A DNA stretch of 64,000 nucleotides, from NCBI GenBank assembly GCA_024228935.1, contig JAAESX010000025.1, positions 1 through 64,000 on the forward strand, written 5' to 3'. This document shows positions 9,320-17,228 of the stretch, piece by piece. Both the position numbers and the translations under genes were made by a program. Numbering within the stretch: position 1 is the stretch's first letter; every line of letters starts with the position of its first letter. The notes under the pieces were generated by a model, which made no database searches, was not told where the DNA came from, and saw nothing but the letters and a program-made list of their open reading frames with translations. This DNA comes from Pseudomonadota bacterium (lineage in GTDB: Bacteria > Myxococcota_A > UBA796 > CAJQPC01).

Positions 9320-10266
9320 TGCTCGATGTCCTTGCCGGCCTCGAGGCCCAGCTCACGAAGGATGCGGTCACTGCGCGTCCAGTCCTTCTGGACCTTGACG
9401 TGCAGGTCCAGGCGGACGCGACAGCCGAGCAGACGCCCAATGTCGTGCCGCGCCTGCGTGCCGATGCGCTTGAGCATCGTGCCGCCCTTGCCGATGACGA
9501 TGCCCTTCTGCGAGTTGCGCTCGACCAGGATGGTGGCGTGGATGGCCACCTTGGGCTTCTTGTTCAGGTCCCGCTCGGACTCGTCGAACTGCTCGACCTT
9601 CACCGCCACCGAGTACGGCAGCTCCTGGCTCAGGTTGTGGAACAGCTTCTCGCGGATGATCTCGGAGACGACGAACTTCTCCGAGTTGTCCATCAGCTGG
9701 TCTTTCGGGAAGTACGGCGGGTGCTCGCCCAGCAGGTTCAGGCACTCGCCGATCAGCGCGTCGCTCCCCTTCCCCTTCAGCGCGGAGAGCGGAACGATGG
9801 CCGCGAACTCGTGCAGGTCACGCCAGGCATCGATGATGGGCAGCGCGAAGGCCGGGTCGACGAGGTCGATCTTGTTCAGGCCGAGGACGACCGGGAGCTT
9901 CGTCTCGGCGCAGCGGGCCAGCAGCAGCTCATCGGCCTTGGACAGGAGCTTGCCGTCACGCTGAAGCGACTCTACGGCGGGCACCAGGTCCACCATCAGC
10001 AGCACGACGTCGACCTCGGCGAGCGCGTGGTCGACCTCTCGGACCATCGCCTTGTTCAGGCGGGACCAGGCCTCGTGCCAGCCGGGAGTGTCGACCAGGA
10101 TGAGCTGGTGGTCCTCCTCGTTCAGGATGCCGACCACCCGGTTCCGCGTGGTCTGGGCCTTGTCCGAGGTGATCGACACCTTGGTGCCCAGGACCCCGTT
10201 CAGGAACGTCGACTTGCCGGCGTTGGGCCGGCCGACGATGGCGACGTAGCCGCAGCGATGGGTCAT
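9316..10266 (-). CDS. era: GTPase Era
   Basis: Era binds the 3' end of 16S rRNA and assists 30S maturation. Residues 8 onward carry GRPNAGKSTFLNG (G1), VDTPGWHEA (G3) and NKIDLVD (G4). The C-terminal KH domain has the expected SQKGIVIGKGGTMLKRIG. I take the ATG at 10266, which overlaps the rnc stop (ATGA) and gives 316 residues with the G1 motif at the normal distance. The rnc-era neighbourhood is a classic arrangement. Confidence 0.97.
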   Translation of the reverse strand: MTHRCGYVAIVGRPNAGKSTFLNGVLGTKVSITSDKAQTTRNRVVGILNEEDHQLILVDTPGWHEAWSRLNKAMVREVDHALAEVDVVLLMVDLVPAVESLQRDGKLLSKADELLLARCAETKLPVVLGLNKIDLVDPAFALPIIDAWRDLHEFAAIVPLSALKGKGSDALIGECLNLLGEHPPYFPKDQLMDNSEKFVVSEIIREKLFHNLSQELPYSVAVKVEQFDESERDLNKKPKVAIHATILVERNSQKGIVIGKGGTMLKRIGTQARHDIGRLLGCRVRLDLHVKVQKDWTRSDRILRELGLEAGKDIEQ

Positions 10267-10958
10267 GACTCGTCCTCGCCGGCTCGCGCCAGCTGTTCGA
10301 GCGCGGCCACCGCTGCTGCGGTCTCCGCGCCCTTCTTCTTGCTGTCCGTGCCGACGGCGGAGACGCGCTCGCCGATGTCGATCCGGACCGTGTAGCGCCG
10401 GTCGTGTGCCGGCCCTTCCATCTCCACGATCGAATAGCGCGGCAACACCTTCCAGCGCTCCATCGAGAGCTCCTGGAGGCGACTCTTCGGGTGCACGTGC
10501 GCCCCCGGGTCGTCCACGTTCGCGATGAGCTCGCCGAAGCCTCGCTCGACCAGCCCCAGACACGGGGCGTAGCCCTGGTCCAGGTACAGCGCGCCGAGAA
10601 GCGCCTCGAACACGTTGGCGAGCAGCCGGTCCTTGTCCCGACCGCCGCTCTTCTCCTCGCCTCGACCGAGCCGAAGCCCCTCGCCCAGCTGCCAGCCACG
10701 CGCACAGGCCGCCAGCCGCGGCTTGCTGACGAAGTCGCCGCGGATCCGCGAGAGCTGCCCCTCGTCGGCGTCCGGCAGCGAGCGGAACAGCAGCTCGGTC
10801 ATCGCGAGTTCGAGCACGGCGTCGCCCAGGTACTCCAGGCGCTCGTTGTTCTTCCCGGCGCCTTCCTCGCTCGCGGTCCGGTGGACGAACGCGCGCTCGA
10901 GGAGCTCGGGGTCGTTGAAGGTCAGGCCGAGTGACTCGGCCAGCTCGGTCGGGTTCAT
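10263..10958 (-). CDS. rnc: Ribonuclease III
   Basis: RNase III cleaves double-stranded RNA, including rRNA precursors. The signature NNERLEYLGDAVLELA lies near residue 38 and includes the catalytic acidic residues; a second acidic cluster is in FEALLGALYLD. The C-terminal 70 residues are a double-stranded RNA-binding domain ending in KKKGAETAAAVAALEQL. The ATG at 10958 overlaps the mnmA stop (ATGA) and gives 231 residues, the usual length. Confidence 0.97.
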   Translation of the reverse strand: MNPTELAESLGLTFNDPELLERAFVHRTASEEGAGKNNERLEYLGDAVLELAMTELLFRSLPDADEGQLSRIRGDFVSKPRLAACARGWQLGEGLRLGRGEEKSGGRDKDRLLANVFEALLGALYLDQGYAPCLGLVERGFGELIANVDDPGAHVHPKSRLQELSMERWKVLPRYSIVEMEGPAHDRRYTVRIDIGERVSAVGTDSKKKGAETAAAVAALEQLARAGEDES

Positions 10959-11989
10959 GCCGCCCTCCGGATCCAGCCGCCGCCCAGGACCTGGTCGCCT
11001 CGGTACAGGACGACGGCCTGACCCGGGGACACCGCCCAGGCCGGCTCCAGGAACTCGACGCGATCGCCGTCCAGCCGCGCGGGGACGAGCGTGCCGTTGT
11101 GACGGATACGCGCGTGGACGACCTCGCCGACCGCAGGGCGCTCGTGCCAGGTCCAGCGCCGGGCCTCGAGGCCGCGGTGCCACAGGTCCTCCCGACTCGC
11201 GACGACGACGCGGCGGGTCTCAGCCTCGATCCGCTCGACGTAGGCGGCGGTGCCCAGCGAGACGCTCAGGCCACGGCGCTGGCCCACCGTGAACCGCCAG
11301 TAGCCGTCGTGGTGACCGAGCACCCGGCCTTCGAGATCGACGATGTCGCCGCTGCCGTCCACGTCTGGGCGCGACTCGCCCACGAAGCGGGCGTGGTCCT
11401 GGTCGGGGATGAAGCAGATCTCCTGGGACTCGCGCTTCTCGGCGGTGACGAGGCCGAGTCGCCGCGCCTCGTCCCGGACCTGGTCCTTCGTCATGTCGCC
11501 GAGCGGGAAGAGCGTCTTCTCCAGCGCCGCGTTCGAGATGGGGAACAGGAAGTAGGTCTGGTCCTTGGTCGCGTCGACGGCCGTGTGGAGGCGAGCGTCG
11601 TCGATGCGCGCGTAGTGCCCCGTGGCGAGGGCGTCGGCGCCGAGGGCCAGGGCGCGGGCGAGCAGGACCTGGAACTTGAGGACCCCGTTGCACTGGATGC
11701 ACGGGTTGGGCGTCTGGCCGGCCAGGTAGGTGTCGGCGAGGTCGTCCATGACCGCCTTCTGGAAGGCCTGGCGCAGGTCCATGACGTGGAACGGGAAGCC
11801 GAACCTGTCGGCGACCGAGCGGGCATCCAGCGCGTCGTCCAGGCCGCAGCAGGTCTTGCCGTCGGCCACGCCGGGGGCGTCGTGCAGCTTCATGTGCACG
11901 CCGATGACCTCGTGGCCCTGCTCGTGCAGCAACGCGGCCGTGACCGAGCTGTCCACTCCTCCGCTCATGGCGACGACGATGCGGCTCAT
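10955..11989 (-). CDS. mnmA: tRNA-specific 2-thiouridylase MnmA
   Basis: MnmA makes 2-thiouridine at position 34 of Lys, Glu and Gln tRNAs, using sulfur relayed from a cysteine desulfurase. The PP-loop SGGVDSS is at residues 9-15. Cys100 (in NPCIQCN) and Cys192 (in SQEICFIP) correspond to the two catalytic cysteines of the family. The length is 344. It follows and overlaps (ATGA) a cysteine desulfurase gene, the likely sulfur donor, so the two genes form a natural functional pair. Confidence 0.97.
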   Translation of the reverse strand: MSRIVVAMSGGVDSSVTAALLHEQGHEVIGVHMKLHDAPGVADGKTCCGLDDALDARSVADRFGFPFHVMDLRQAFQKAVMDDLADTYLAGQTPNPCIQCNGVLKFQVLLARALALGADALATGHYARIDDARLHTAVDATKDQTYFLFPISNAALEKTLFPLGDMTKDQVRDEARRLGLVTAEKRESQEICFIPDQDHARFVGESRPDVDGSGDIVDLEGRVLGHHDGYWRFTVGQRRGLSVSLGTAAYVERIEAETRRVVVASREDLWHRGLEARRWTWHERPAVGEVVHARIRHNGTLVPARLDGDRVEFLEPAWAVSPGQAVVLYRGDQVLGGGWIRRAA

Positions 11990-13074
11990 GCCGTTCCCTC
12001 CGCCGAGAGTCCCTGCGCACGGATCCGCTCGAGGACCACCGTGAGCGCGGCGATACCCGCGGCGATGTCGGCCTGCGTCGTGTTCCAGCCCAGGCTCACG
12101 CGAAGCGCATCCGCGGTCGTGATGCCCATCTCCGTCAGGACGGGGCTGGCCTGCGAAGCGCCACTCGAGCACGCCGAGCCGGCGCTCACCGCGACGCCCT
12201 CGAGGTCCATGCCCATCACGACGAGGTCCGACGGCACGCCGGGGAAGCGCACGTTGCAGGTGTTCCACAGCCGCTGGGCCTCGCTGGCCGTGACGACGCC
12301 GCCGAGCCCGATGGCCGCCTGCTCGAACCGGTCGCGGAGAGCGCGGAGCTCGGGGCTGTGCTCCAGCGTCGCGACGACCCCCAGCGACACCAGGGGCGCA
12401 GGGTTCGTGGTGCCGGATCGACGTCCCCTCTCCTGCCCACCGCCCAGCAGCTCGGGCGCCAAGTGGATGCCCTCGCGGACGCACAGCGCCCCTCCGCCCT
12501 TGAACCCGCCGGCCTTGTGGCCCGTCACCGTCAGCAGGTCCCACCGACCGGGCGCCGCGCGTCGCCCGATGACCTGGGCGGCGTCCACGTGCAGCAGCGC
12601 CCCCGCGTGGTGGACCAGATCCGCGACGGCCGGCAGATCCGAGAGCACACCCGTCTCGTTGTTCGCGGCCATGACCGAGACGACGGTCGTGGGCTTCCGC
12701 AAGAGCTCGGCCAGCGCGTCGAGGCGGATGCGGCCCTGACCGTCCACCGGGATGCGCTCGGCGCCGAGCGACTCCCCCGGGGCCAGGACGCTCGGGTGCT
12801 CGACCGCCGAGACCAGCGGGCGACCCGGACGACGAACGCCGCGCAGCGCCAGGTGGTTGGCCTCGGTCGCGCCGCCGGTGAAGACCACCTCGCGGGCCTC
12901 GCACCCGGCCCACGCCGCCAGCCGCGCACGGGCCTGCTCGACCGCAGCGCGAGGCCGCCTCGAGAGGCTGTGCGCCGAGCTCGGGTTCCCGAAGTGCTCG
13001 GTCAGGAAGGGCAGAGCCTCCTCGAGCACCTGGGGATGCGCCGGGCTGGTCGCGTTGTGGTCCAGGTAGATCAT
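11986..13074 (-). CDS. Cysteine desulfurase (NifS/IscS family)
   Basis: This PLP enzyme removes sulfur from cysteine as an enzyme-bound persulfide. Lys187 in TVTGHKAGG is the expected PLP lysine, HVDAAQ (about 162-167) binds the cofactor, and Cys302 in SAGSACSSG is the catalytic cysteine on the flexible loop. The length of 362 is close to the NifS/IscS range. Its overlap with mnmA suggests it mainly feeds tRNA thiolation, but a role in iron-sulfur cluster assembly cannot be excluded. No iscU or iscA is nearby. Confidence 0.94.
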   Translation of the reverse strand: MIYLDHNATSPAHPQVLEEALPFLTEHFGNPSSAHSLSRRPRAAVEQARARLAAWAGCEAREVVFTGGATEANHLALRGVRRPGRPLVSAVEHPSVLAPGESLGAERIPVDGQGRIRLDALAELLRKPTTVVSVMAANNETGVLSDLPAVADLVHHAGALLHVDAAQVIGRRAAPGRWDLLTVTGHKAGGFKGGGALCVREGIHLAPELLGGGQERGRRSGTTNPAPLVSLGVVATLEHSPELRALRDRFEQAAIGLGGVVTASEAQRLWNTCNVRFPGVPSDLVVMGMDLEGVAVSAGSACSSGASQASPVLTEMGITTADALRVSLGWNTTQADIAAGIAALTVVLERIRAQGLSAEGTA

Positions 13075-13083
13075 CGCGCCCGT

Positions 13084-14709
13084 CTAACGCAGACCCTCCT
13101 CGCGGACCCTCCTCGCGCTCTCGGGGTACCCCGAGGTCTGCAGCAACCAGGCGACCTGTTCGGCCAGCTCGGCCTTCCCGCCCCCTCGTGCGGCCGCCTC
13201 GACGCCCAACGGTTCCAGGTCTCCACGGCGCGCAGCCGCCCCGACGCGGACGAGCACGGCCTGACCGGTCGGGTCCGCGTCGATCCACCTCGCATGCGCC
13301 TCGGCCTGCTCCCAGTCACCCGAGAGCGCCATGCCCAGCGCCATCGGAGCCACCAGCTCGGGCGAGGCCTCGCAGCCCGCAGCGAGTGCACGGAGTCCCT
13401 CGCTGGCTGCGGACTCGGCATCCCCTCGCTTGAGGTGGATCGCCGTGACGTTGAAGCACGAGTGTGGGTAGGGCTCGGGCGCCTGCGTGGCAGCCCGGTA
13501 GGCCTCGGCCGCCGCGTCGAGCTCACCCGCGTTCTCCAGCGTCTTCGCGAGCGAGCCGATGGTGTGTGGGTTCGGCCGGGCTTCGGCCGTGGCCACGCGC
13601 AGGTCCACGTCCGAGTTCCACACGGGGATGGACCGGGAGGTCGCCACCGCGAGGCCCAGGACGAGGAGCCCAGCGACCACGCGCTGCGGTCGCTCCGGCA
13701 AGCGAGCGCACGACGCAGCGACCGCCAACCCGATGCCGGCCATGGCCAGCGTGAGATACCGGTCGGCGACCAGGTGCGTCCGTCCGATGACGAGCGCCGC
13801 GGGCGCCGAGGTCAGCGCCGCGAGCAGGACACCCAGGTAGCCACGCCGGTCCGTCGTCCACGCGATGCCCGCCAGGACGAGCACCGCGGGAACACACCAC
13901 AGGTAGACGACGTCGACGTGGTCGAGCGAGGGCCCCACCAGTCGGAGCCCGGGATCGAGGAAGCTCCGGGCGTAGACGGCGAGCGCCGCGGGCATCTGCG
14001 TGAACGCGTCGCCGACCGACGCTTCCGGCGCCCCGACCCCCGCCTGGAGCCGCAGCAGGACGTACCCCAGGATGCCGCCCAAGGCGGCCCCGATCGCCTC
14101 CCACCGCACTGGCCGGTCGCGGACCCGGTCGGCCGCCACGAGCAGGAACGGCACCAGCACGACGCTCTCCTTCGAGAGCGCCCCCGCCAGCACAGCGACC
14201 GCGCCCAGGACCACTCGCCACGTGGGCAGCTCGTCACCCGTCAAGAGCAGCAGCGCGGCGAACAGGAACGCCGCAGCCATCAGGTCGTTCCGAGCGCTGA
14301 TGAACATCACCGCCTCGACCTGGATCGGGTGGAGCGCGTACAGCGCGGCGCCCGCGATGGCCGCGGCGGGTGGCAGCTCGAGCTGACGGAACCAGGCCAG
14401 GAGCAGTCCGACGCCGAGCAGGAGCCAGGCCACCGAGTGCAGGTGGTACCCGGACGGCTCGAGCCCGAAGAGCGCGCGGTCCAGGGCCAGCCCCACGAGC
14501 ATCAGCGGCCGGTAGAACCCGCTGTCCCCTTCGTGGCCCCACACCCCCTCCCACAGGTCCATCGAGAAGAACGCGGGCACGTTCGTCAGCGAGTCGGTGA
14601 GCTCGTTCCGGAGGATCAGGATCTGGTCGTCGTAGACGAACCCTCCGAAGACCGACGGCCCGAAGACGGCCACCACGACCACCAGCAGCAAGGCATCGGT
14701 CTTCCGCAC
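13084..14709 (-). CDS. Multi-pass GT-C-like membrane protein with C-terminal TPR-like region
   Basis: The first 370 residues hold about ten membrane segments. The first periplasmic loop has FVYDDQ just after the first helix, followed by FYRPL. This pattern matches protein O-mannosyltransferase/TMTC-type GT-C glycosyltransferases, in which the acidic pair is catalytic. The final 150 residues are soluble helical repeats of TPR character (for example AGELDAAAEAYRAATQAPE). A lipid-linked sugar transferase acting outside the inner membrane is the best reading; the sugar and acceptor are unknown. The GTG start at 14709 is 10 bases beyond the PLD gene's stop. Confidence 0.7.
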   Translation of the reverse strand: MRKTDALLLVVVVAVFGPSVFGGFVYDDQILILRNELTDSLTNVPAFFSMDLWEGVWGHEGDSGFYRPLMLVGLALDRALFGLEPSGYHLHSVAWLLLGVGLLLAWFRQLELPPAAAIAGAALYALHPIQVEAVMFISARNDLMAAAFLFAALLLLTGDELPTWRVVLGAVAVLAGALSKESVVLVPFLLVAADRVRDRPVRWEAIGAALGGILGYVLLRLQAGVGAPEASVGDAFTQMPAALAVYARSFLDPGLRLVGPSLDHVDVVYLWCVPAVLVLAGIAWTTDRRGYLGVLLAALTSAPAALVIGRTHLVADRYLTLAMAGIGLAVAASCARLPERPQRVVAGLLVLGLAVATSRSIPVWNSDVDLRVATAEARPNPHTIGSLAKTLENAGELDAAAEAYRAATQAPEPYPHSCFNVTAIHLKRGDAESAASEGLRALAAGCEASPELVAPMALGMALSGDWEQAEAHARWIDADPTGQAVLVRVGAAARRGDLEPLGVEAAARGGGKAELAEQVAWLLQTSGYPESARRVREEGLR

Positions 14710-14719
14710 GCGAGCGAGC

Positions 14720-15820
14720 CTACAGCACGGCCCGGAACACCGAGAGCAGCTCCGAGGCGAGGCGGCCCGGGAGGGTCAGCTCGCTCCCCAGGACGAGATG
14801 GCTGCGCGGCACGTCGCGCGCCACGAGCCGAGCGCTGGCCGTTCGACCGAGGCGGCGGCTGAAGACCGCCACGTTCACCTCGAGGTTCGTGTCCAGCGAG
14901 AGCCCGTCCAGGTTCGAGCTGCCGAACAGCATCCAGCGATGGTCGACCGACAGGTACTTCCGATGGCTCATCTCGGGCCAGTGTCGGTACTCGATGCCCG
15001 CCTCGACCAGCCCGTCCACGTCGCGCTGCATGACGAGGTCGACGGCGGGTACGTCCGAGGCGTGCGGCGCGAGCACGAGCACCCGCAGCCCATCGCGAGC
15101 GCGCTCCCGCAGGAGCTCCAGGACCGCGTTGTCCGTCAGGTAGCAGTGGTGCACGTGGATGGTCCGCTGGGCGGCGCGGAGCATCGCCTCGACGTGCGGC
15201 CGGACGTCCCATCCGCGGAAGCCGTTGCTGACGACACGACACCAGGTCGGTCCGGGCGGCGGCGCCTCGACGTGGACGACGTTCCGACGGGTCGGCAGGC
15301 TGTGGAGCCCGACGGCCTGCCAGGCCAGGACGAACTCCTCGTCGAGCCAGCGCACGACGGGCCCCGCGACGTCCAGCCCGCAGTCGTGCCAGTCGATCGA
15401 ATAGCCCTCGCCGATGTTGGCGGACGAGACCCACGCCCGCTCCCGGTCGGCCACGACGAGCTTCGCGTGGTCGCGCATGCTGGCTTCGTCGACGTCGGCG
15501 TCGAGGGGCGGGTTGAACCAGCGCACCTGGACCCCACCGGCGCGCATCATCTCCACGATGGGCCCTGCCCCGGCCGAGCCGAAGCCGTCGAGCAGGACGC
15601 GCACCCCCACACCGTCCTGGACGCGGGACACCAGCCTCTCGGCGAAGGCCTGACCGACCGCGTCGTCCGCGATCCGGTAGAACCGCATGTCCAGCCGGGT
15701 GCGGGCCGAGTCGACCACGTTGTCCAGGCTCCGGAACAGGCTTCGTTCGGTCCCCAGCAGCGCGATGCCGCTTGCGCGCGAGACCGGGCCGCCCTCCGCC
15801 GCCAGGAACGCTCGCCTCAC
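14720..15820 (-). CDS. Phospholipase D-like protein, cardiolipin synthase type
   Basis: Two complete HxKx4D catalytic motifs are present: His118-Lys120-Asp125 in RDHAKLVVAD, followed by SSANIGEGY, and His286-Lys288-Asp293 in SHRKYLSVD, followed by FGSSNLDGLSL. The paired arrangement and 366-residue length match cardiolipin synthases of the ClsB type that lack N-terminal membrane helices. Phosphatidyl transfer between phospholipids is the probable reaction. The start overlaps the preceding helix-hairpin-helix gene (GTGA). Confidence 0.88.
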   Translation of the reverse strand: MRRAFLAAEGGPVSRASGIALLGTERSLFRSLDNVVDSARTRLDMRFYRIADDAVGQAFAERLVSRVQDGVGVRVLLDGFGSAGAGPIVEMMRAGGVQVRWFNPPLDADVDEASMRDHAKLVVADRERAWVSSANIGEGYSIDWHDCGLDVAGPVVRWLDEEFVLAWQAVGLHSLPTRRNVVHVEAPPPGPTWCRVVSNGFRGWDVRPHVEAMLRAAQRTIHVHHCYLTDNAVLELLRERARDGLRVLVLAPHASDVPAVDLVMQRDVDGLVEAGIEYRHWPEMSHRKYLSVDHRWMLFGSSNLDGLSLDTNLEVNVAVFSRRLGRTASARLVARDVPRSHLVLGSELTLPGRLASELLSVFRAVL

Positions 15821-16104
15821 CGAACGAAGGGCTCGACGCGCTCCAGCGTCTTGGGGCCGATGCCGCGCACACGCACCAGCTCGGCGGGCTCGGCGAAAGG
15901 CCGGTCCTCGACGATCCGCTCGGCGAGCGCGGGCCCGATGCCTGGCAGGGCGTCGAGCTCGTCGAGGGTGGCCTCGTTCAGATCGAGCTGCTGTCCGAGA
16001 GCGAGCGCGGGCCCGTCGATCGGCGCGGTCTCGACCTCGCGGGCCGAGCGGACCAGGACAACCGAAGTGGCCAGGAGGATGAGCAGGGCGACAGGACGGT
16101 TCAC
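15817..16104 (-). CDS. Small membrane-anchored helix-hairpin-helix protein (ComEA-like)
   Basis: The 95 residues are one N-terminal membrane helix (MNRPVALLILLATSVVLV) followed by a double helix-hairpin-helix segment: LDLNEATLDELDALPGIGPALAERI and AELVRVRGIGPKTLERVEPFV, with the GIG turns that contact the DNA backbone. ComEA proteins bind incoming DNA in the periplasm during natural transformation. No other competence genes are in view, so DNA uptake is only a possibility. It overlaps both neighbours by 4 bp. Confidence 0.82.
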   Translation of the reverse strand: MNRPVALLILLATSVVLVRSAREVETAPIDGPALALGQQLDLNEATLDELDALPGIGPALAERIVEDRPFAEPAELVRVRGIGPKTLERVEPFVR

Positions 16105-16559
16105 GCGCGCAGCCCGTCCAGGAGCCGCTGCGAGCGAGGCCCCGTCGCCTTGGCCGTCAGCGCCCGACCCTCGCCTTCATAGGCCAGCTGGATCTGGAGT
16201 CGATCGGCGGGCAGGACCTGCGGGAACCGAGACGCCCACTCGACGATCGAGACCCCCGACTGCCCCAGGATCTCGTCGAAGCCGAGCTCGGTCAGCTCGC
16301 TCTCGTCCCCGAGTCGGTAGAGATCCGCGTGGTAGAGCGGCAGCCGCCCGTCGTCGTGCACGAAGAGGAGCTGGAAGGTCGGGCTCGTCACCGGACCGCC
16401 CACGCCCAGGCCCAGGCCGATCCCCTGGGCCAGGCTGGTCTTCCCGGCGCCCAGCTCCCCGTCGAGGGCCAGCGTCGCGCCGTCCTCGACCAGCTCGCCG
16501 ATGCGTCGCCCCAGCTCGCGCGTCTCCGCGGGCCCCCGAAGTGTGCAGGTCCAGTCCAC
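16101..16559 (-). CDS. tsaE: tRNA threonylcarbamoyladenosine biosynthesis ATPase TsaE
   Basis: TsaE is the ATPase of the bacterial t6A37 complex with TsaB, TsaC and TsaD. The 152 residues include the Walker A motif GELGAGKTSLAQG, the family's TSPTFQLL element, and HADLYRLGDESELTELGFDE. The start is a GTG at 16559 preceded by AGAGGA. It heads the minus-strand group tsaE-HHH-PLD-glycosyltransferase and is divergent from dedA. Confidence 0.95.
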   Translation of the reverse strand: MDWTCTLRGPAETRELGRRIGELVEDGATLALDGELGAGKTSLAQGIGLGLGVGGPVTSPTFQLLFVHDDGRLPLYHADLYRLGDESELTELGFDEILGQSGVSIVEWASRFPQVLPADRLQIQLAYEGEGRALTAKATGPRSQRLLDGLRA

Positions 16560-16640
16560 ATTCCTCTATGTGCGGCGCAGGAATCGATCGTCAATGGCTT
16601 GGTTTCCGGCCCGACGGTGCCGACATAGTGGGGGCGCCCG
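16560..16640. promoter_or_regulatory. Divergent intergenic promoter region, tsaE / dedA
   Basis: The 81 bases separate two divergent start codons. On the minus strand TTGACG (16594-16589) is followed after 18 bases by CATAGA (16570-16565). On the plus strand TTGGTT (16599-16604) is followed after 17 bases by GACATA, or after 19 bases by CATAGT (16624-16629). The -10 matches are only partial. Both strands use a CATAG-type box close to the start codon. Confidence 0.35.
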
Positions 16641-17228
16641 ATGGACACCCTCCTCCGCTACGGACTGTTCGCCGTCTTCGTCGCCCTCGTGCTGACGTCG
16701 GTCGGACTGCCGATCCCCGAGGACATCTCGCTCGCGGTGGCGGGCGTGTTGGCTCGGACCGGCCACGCGACGCTCGGCCAGGCGGTCCTCGTCGGGTACG
16801 TCGGCGTGCTCACCGGAGATCTCATCGCCTTTGCACTCGGCCGGCGCGTCGGACTGCACCCCAAGGGGTGGCTGGGACGACTGTTCGGCGAGCGCCAGAT
16901 CGAGCGGATCCTCAAGTACTACCGGCGCTTCGGCGACTACACGATCGTAGTCGCCCGGAACATCCCGGGCATGCGCTTCCCCGCGTTCTTCTTCTCGGGC
17001 GCGACGGGCGTTCCGCTCGCGCGGTTCCTGCTGCTGGACGGCCTGGCGGCGATCGTGACCACCGGCGTGTGGGTCGGGGCCGGCTGGTACCTGGGCGACC
17101 GCATCGAGGAGTTCACCACGCTGTTCGGCAGCGTCCGGTGGGGCCTGACCATCGCGGGCTTCGTCGTGCTGTCGTACGCGGCCTGGCGGCTACTCAGCCG
17201 TCGGAAGGAGCTCCCGAAGCTCCAGTAG
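16641..17228 (+). CDS. DedA-family membrane protein
   Basis: The 195 residues carry several hydrophobic segments and the DedA/SNARE-associated domain. Characteristic features are GLPIPEDISLAVAGVLAR near the N-terminus (re-entrant region), GDLIAFALGRRVG, and the FxxRxxPGxR-like sequence ARNIPGMRFPAFFFSG. DedA proteins have been linked to undecaprenyl phosphate or phospholipid flipping across the inner membrane; which applies here is unknown. The gene is on the opposite strand within a conserved minus-strand series, and its last 39 bases overlap the end of nnr, so the two are convergent. Confidence 0.9.
   Translation: MDTLLRYGLFAVFVALVLTSVGLPIPEDISLAVAGVLARTGHATLGQAVLVGYVGVLTGDLIAFALGRRVGLHPKGWLGRLFGERQIERILKYYRRFGDYTIVVARNIPGMRFPAFFFSGATGVPLARFLLLDGLAAIVTTGVWVGAGWYLGDRIEEFTTLFGSVRWGLTIAGFVVLSYAAWRLLSRRKELPKLQ

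Noticed and set aside
6173..9964. A very long open frame (1263 codons) on the plus strand
   Set aside because: It lies antisense to mutL, der and era, all with complete conserved motifs. In GC-rich DNA the opposite strand often lacks stop codons. Its translation is low-complexity, rich in Arg, Val, Asp and His.
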